Below are positions 61,282 through 64,000 of a DNA stretch of 64,000 bases, one piece after another. The notes beneath the pieces were generated by a model, which was not told the DNA's origin, did no database searches, and saw only the letters and a program-made list of their open reading frames with translations. The stretch comes from Calendula officinalis (Eukaryota; Streptophyta; Magnoliopsida; Asterales; Asteraceae), in NCBI GenBank assembly GCA_963853835.1, contig OY970826.1, positions 604,001 to 668,000 on the forward strand, written 5' to 3'. A program made the translations under genes and the position numbers. The first letter of the stretch is position 1, and each line of letters opens with the position of its first letter.

Positions 61282-61573
61282 GGGAATCAAGTTTCATTTT
61301 TAACCACAAGGGTGGGCGCGGTTGGTAATACTTGGGCCTCCTATGTGGGAGGTCCCGGGTTCAAACCCCGTGAAACCCCTCTTGTGGCCACCAGCCCCTT
61401 TGAAACGTGGGTCCCCCTCTGTGCTGAAAATTCTGGGTCTCGTATATCGAGCCCAAACAGAGGTGTGGATATCATTGTTAGGTGATTTGCCGGGGAATGC
61501 ACATGTTGCTGGGTCGGGTATCCGGTCACAATATGTGGCCAGTGTCAGTGGTACACTCCTTTACCCTTTTTTT
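61282..61573 (+). mobile_element. tRNA-derived SINE
   Basis: Head GGTGGGCGCGGTTGGTAATA with B-box GGGTTCAAACCCC (61357-61369), body to about 61560, and a T-rich end. An 11-bp repeat TACATTGAAAT at 61271-61281 and 61574-61584 may be the target duplication; if so the insertion has 29 extra bases before the tRNA-like head, which also resemble sequence just upstream. Confidence 0.75.
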
Positions 61574-61584
61574 TACATTGAAAT

Positions 61585-63343
61585 ATTTTTTTTTATTTTT
61601 ATATTGCCTCGTAGTTTCCTACTAAATCTTTCAATTAATCTTTTTACTCATTTGATCAATACAATTTGATCAATTCTAGTATCCAAATCAAGGATGAGAA
61701 TAAGAAAGAGATTGTGTGGATTATATATATGAATCATTTCATAAGTAGGAGAATCAAATAAGAAGATTTAGTAGGAAACAATATAGTTTTACAAAAAATA
61801 ATATAACTGTGTATATGCTTAGTTTTAATACTCAAGTATGGTATTTCACCTGCTCTATATTTTGAGTCACATAAAAGTGCAATGTCCGATGAATAAATAA
61901 TCTTTAATTTTTGCATATAAAAGTTCAAGATATAAGTATATACCAATACTTGTCGCTCGTACGTAAATTTCCACGAAGACCAATAGTTTAAAAGGAGATG
62001 ATTGTTATATGTGAATGATGTATTTGTTGGAGATAATAGTAAAGTGGTTGGTGGATACTGTATATCACATGTAAAATAATTAATAACCGTCCTGTATTTT
62101 AGGAATCAATCCCCACTAATAAAAGTACAAATGAATCAACCTCTCACTAATAAAATTACAAATGATTTATGCACGCAACTATCTCTAAATGACAGTCCTT
62201 AGGGCTATTATTAACAAAACTCATTTATTTCTATGATAAAACATTACTACCAAGATCAAATAATACTGCCTCTTATTCTCAATAGATTGCATTAGTTTGT
62301 TAAAGTATTCAACATTTTAACTTGATTGATTATCGAGCACACTCATCATCAACGATTCACAATTTGAAGGTGCGGCAATAGACATAACAATCAATCTGTC
62401 ATAAATATTTGTTTGTTTGACTGCTTTTCTTCCACAAATTCTTGGGCCTCCATCAATGAAAAGAGTCAAAATTGGATTTAGTCAAAGTTAATTGGGAATT
62501 TGAGGAAAAGTCACATAATCCAAATGAAGCTAGGAAAGATGCAAAAGTCATGGTCCGTATTTGCATGGTACAAGTCAAACCAAAGATAGGATGGTCAAAC
62601 ATGTCTGATAACACCCAATTTTGACCAGCCAGTCTCATTCTTCATTTATGATCAGAATTAGGGCCACTAGAAAACAACATAAAGTGAATCTATTATCTGC
62701 AAGTGGTACATTCAATCATCTTATGACCATTTGAGAAAACTATTATTAAAAGAATGAAGCAAACAACATAAAATACATAGCATATATTATCTGCAAGTGA
62801 AGATTTAATCCATCTTTTTGTATCATGTCCCATTTTGCGTAATAAGAAATCAACATGCGATTGTGCACAGAATGAGATAAAATTCATAGCATAAAAAACA
62901 GAATTACCAAGATTCACACCTACACCAGAAGAACAACAATAGAAAAAGATACAAACTTTAGAAAGAAAAATGATCTTTAGATCAAAAGCAAAGGCTCGAT
63001 AAGGCGAGCTATTTGACTTTTTGTCATTCTTCCACATAAACCGTCACATTCAAGACAAAAAAATTAAAATCATTTTACGCGGGCAGTGATCACTAATACT
63101 AGAGAACATGTTTAAGAAGGTAATTTGGCTCCAATTTCATGTAATATAACTTAAATAGATCATGTATAACAATTTTCCAAACAAACAAATGAACCAAAAA
63201 TCTTAAGAACTAAACAAACAAACAACATGCTTACAGAGGAGATTGTATATCTTTCTTTTTAGCACACTCCCTTGATCAGAACTGGAACCAATCACCCCAC
63301 CAAAAAATAAAAGAATAATAATAATGTCCTAGAATATTTCATG
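61585..63343. other. Intergenic DNA, no gene recognised
   Basis: Low-complexity AT-rich DNA. A minus-strand open piece near 62693-63037 has no family signature. The last 300 bp are likely the 3' UTR of the EXO70 gene. Confidence 0.5.
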
Positions 63344-64000
63344 TCATTGTGATCTTCTTCTCGAATGCTGAGAAACCGCACATCCTTCAAAGAAATCCAA
63401 CACAGCAGTTTCAAGATCTTCAACCGAGTACTTGATATAGTTTTCAGGGTGCCTCCCGTTTTCTATATGACTCCGGAATCTTCCAAGAAACGAACGGTAA
63501 GCCGGTATTAATTTCTCAGATATTGAAATTTGTAACTCCTCACGAAGCTGTGTATCGGGTATTGACCATAACGCCTGCATCCTGTGTACCTCTTCAAACA
63601 TTGCATTAAAAGATTTGAATCTCTCTCTCAATGCACTTTTTGAAACACCTGATGAAAAACTTCCAGTCACGTGTAATCCTTCGTCTCTTAAACAATACAA
63701 CACACTCACCCATGTTGCTCGCTGGTATCTTGTTGCAGCCTGTCGGTATTTCCCTGTCAGTTTCTTTAAATAACTATCACCGATCATTTCCCTTAATTCT
63801 GGTGACCCTTTGATCTTTTGAACAATGTAATGAACATTGTTCATGATGAACAATTGAGCTAAAGAATTGTCTTTGTAGTGTTTCGATTTGCCTTCTAAAT
63901 TGAATTGCAAAATCACAATTATCCAAATTAAATGGAGCGCTAATGGCGATTGACCTTCATGATCAGTAAAATCCATATCTGGAGTAGTTGAATCATCGGA
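63344..64000 (-). CDS. Exocyst subunit EXO70B-type, C-terminal part
   Basis: Open on the minus strand from the window edge to the stop at 63344: 218 codons, partial (the N-terminus lies beyond 64000). EXO70 proteins bind membrane lipids and help tether secretory vesicles at the plasma membrane. Clear Pfam-EXO70 C-terminal motifs: LAQLFIMNNVHYIVQKIKGS, GSFSSGVSKSALRERFKSFN, SEKLIPAYRSFLGRFRSHIE and YSVEDLETAVLDFFEG. Sequence is closest to my recollection of the EXO70B1 group, with a basic SQHSRRRSQ tail. No intron in the visible part, as usual for this branch. The ATG at 63976 is internal, because the frame stays open upstream of it. Confidence 0.93.
   Translation of the reverse strand, partial: SDDSTTPDMDFTDHEGQSPLALHLIWIIVILQFNLEGKSKHYKDNSLAQLFIMNNVHYIVQKIKGSPELREMIGDSYLKKLTGKYRQAATRYQRATWVSVLYCLRDEGLHVTGSFSSGVSKSALRERFKSFNAMFEEVHRMQALWSIPDTQLREELQISISEKLIPAYRSFLGRFRSHIENGRHPENYIKYSVEDLETAVLDFFEGCAVSQHSRRRSQ

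Noticed and set aside
61341..61669. Protein-coding frames at 61.3-61.7 kb
   Set aside because: They cover a tRNA-derived SINE with B-box and possible target duplication.

Overview
This is a 64-kb stretch of AT-rich plant nuclear DNA. The genes have many short exons with GT-AG introns, a plant-type RPS15, a LAZY/DRO1 gene and an EXO70B-type gene, and they sit among LTR retrotransposons, MITEs, SINEs and Helitron ends. The gene set says eudicot. An aster-family (composite) genome is my inference from the style of the Ty1/copia and Ty3-type repeats; it was not tested by any search.

Layout. 1-4550 is the 3' part and long LTR of a Ty3/gypsy-type element. 4551-9463 holds no gene, but has a DNA-transposon remnant split by a solo LTR that ends about 190 bp upstream of the first gene. 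9464-18871 (+) is a complete 13-exon VWA/VIT-type gene (762 aa); its introns carry four MITE-like elements and a 2.2-kb solo LTR with a perfect 5-bp target duplication. 19.3-24.3 kb and 41.9-45.65 kb are the arms of an inverted segmental duplication. Each arm carries a complete RPS15 gene facing the centre and, head to head with it, the start of an NDPK5-type gene. Only the right arm keeps the whole NDPK gene (44824-46740, ends in HDEL); the left arm has just promoter, exon 1 and part of intron 1.

Between the arms (25.5-38 kb) lies a minus-strand gene for a replication-protein-A-like OB-fold (DUF223) protein, just upstream of a Helitron-type 3' hairpin/CTAG terminus. Exon 3 of this gene is present twice, about 9.4 kb apart. 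Between the copies sits an LTR without matching target duplications, and that LTR is itself split by a young Ty1/copia element. The copia LTRs differ at one base in 636, yet its coding region is badly decayed.

The right third holds a LAZY/DRO1-type gene (50761-52188, +), another Helitron-like end, a solo LTR with perfect TSD (53758-55590), a field of CACATGTG palindromes hit by a SINE, a complete gene for a seven-transmembrane GPR107/TMEM87-type protein (58139-60892, +), a second SINE, and the C-terminal 218 codons of an EXO70B-type exocyst subunit (minus strand, running off the right end).

The genes do not form one pathway. They are independent housekeeping or growth genes: ribosome, ER nucleotide metabolism, gravitropic set-point, secretory membrane protein, exocytosis. 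The most unusual parts are the structural ones: the inverted duplication, the LTR-bridged exon duplication, and a family of LTRs that swaps palindromic words at one fixed position.
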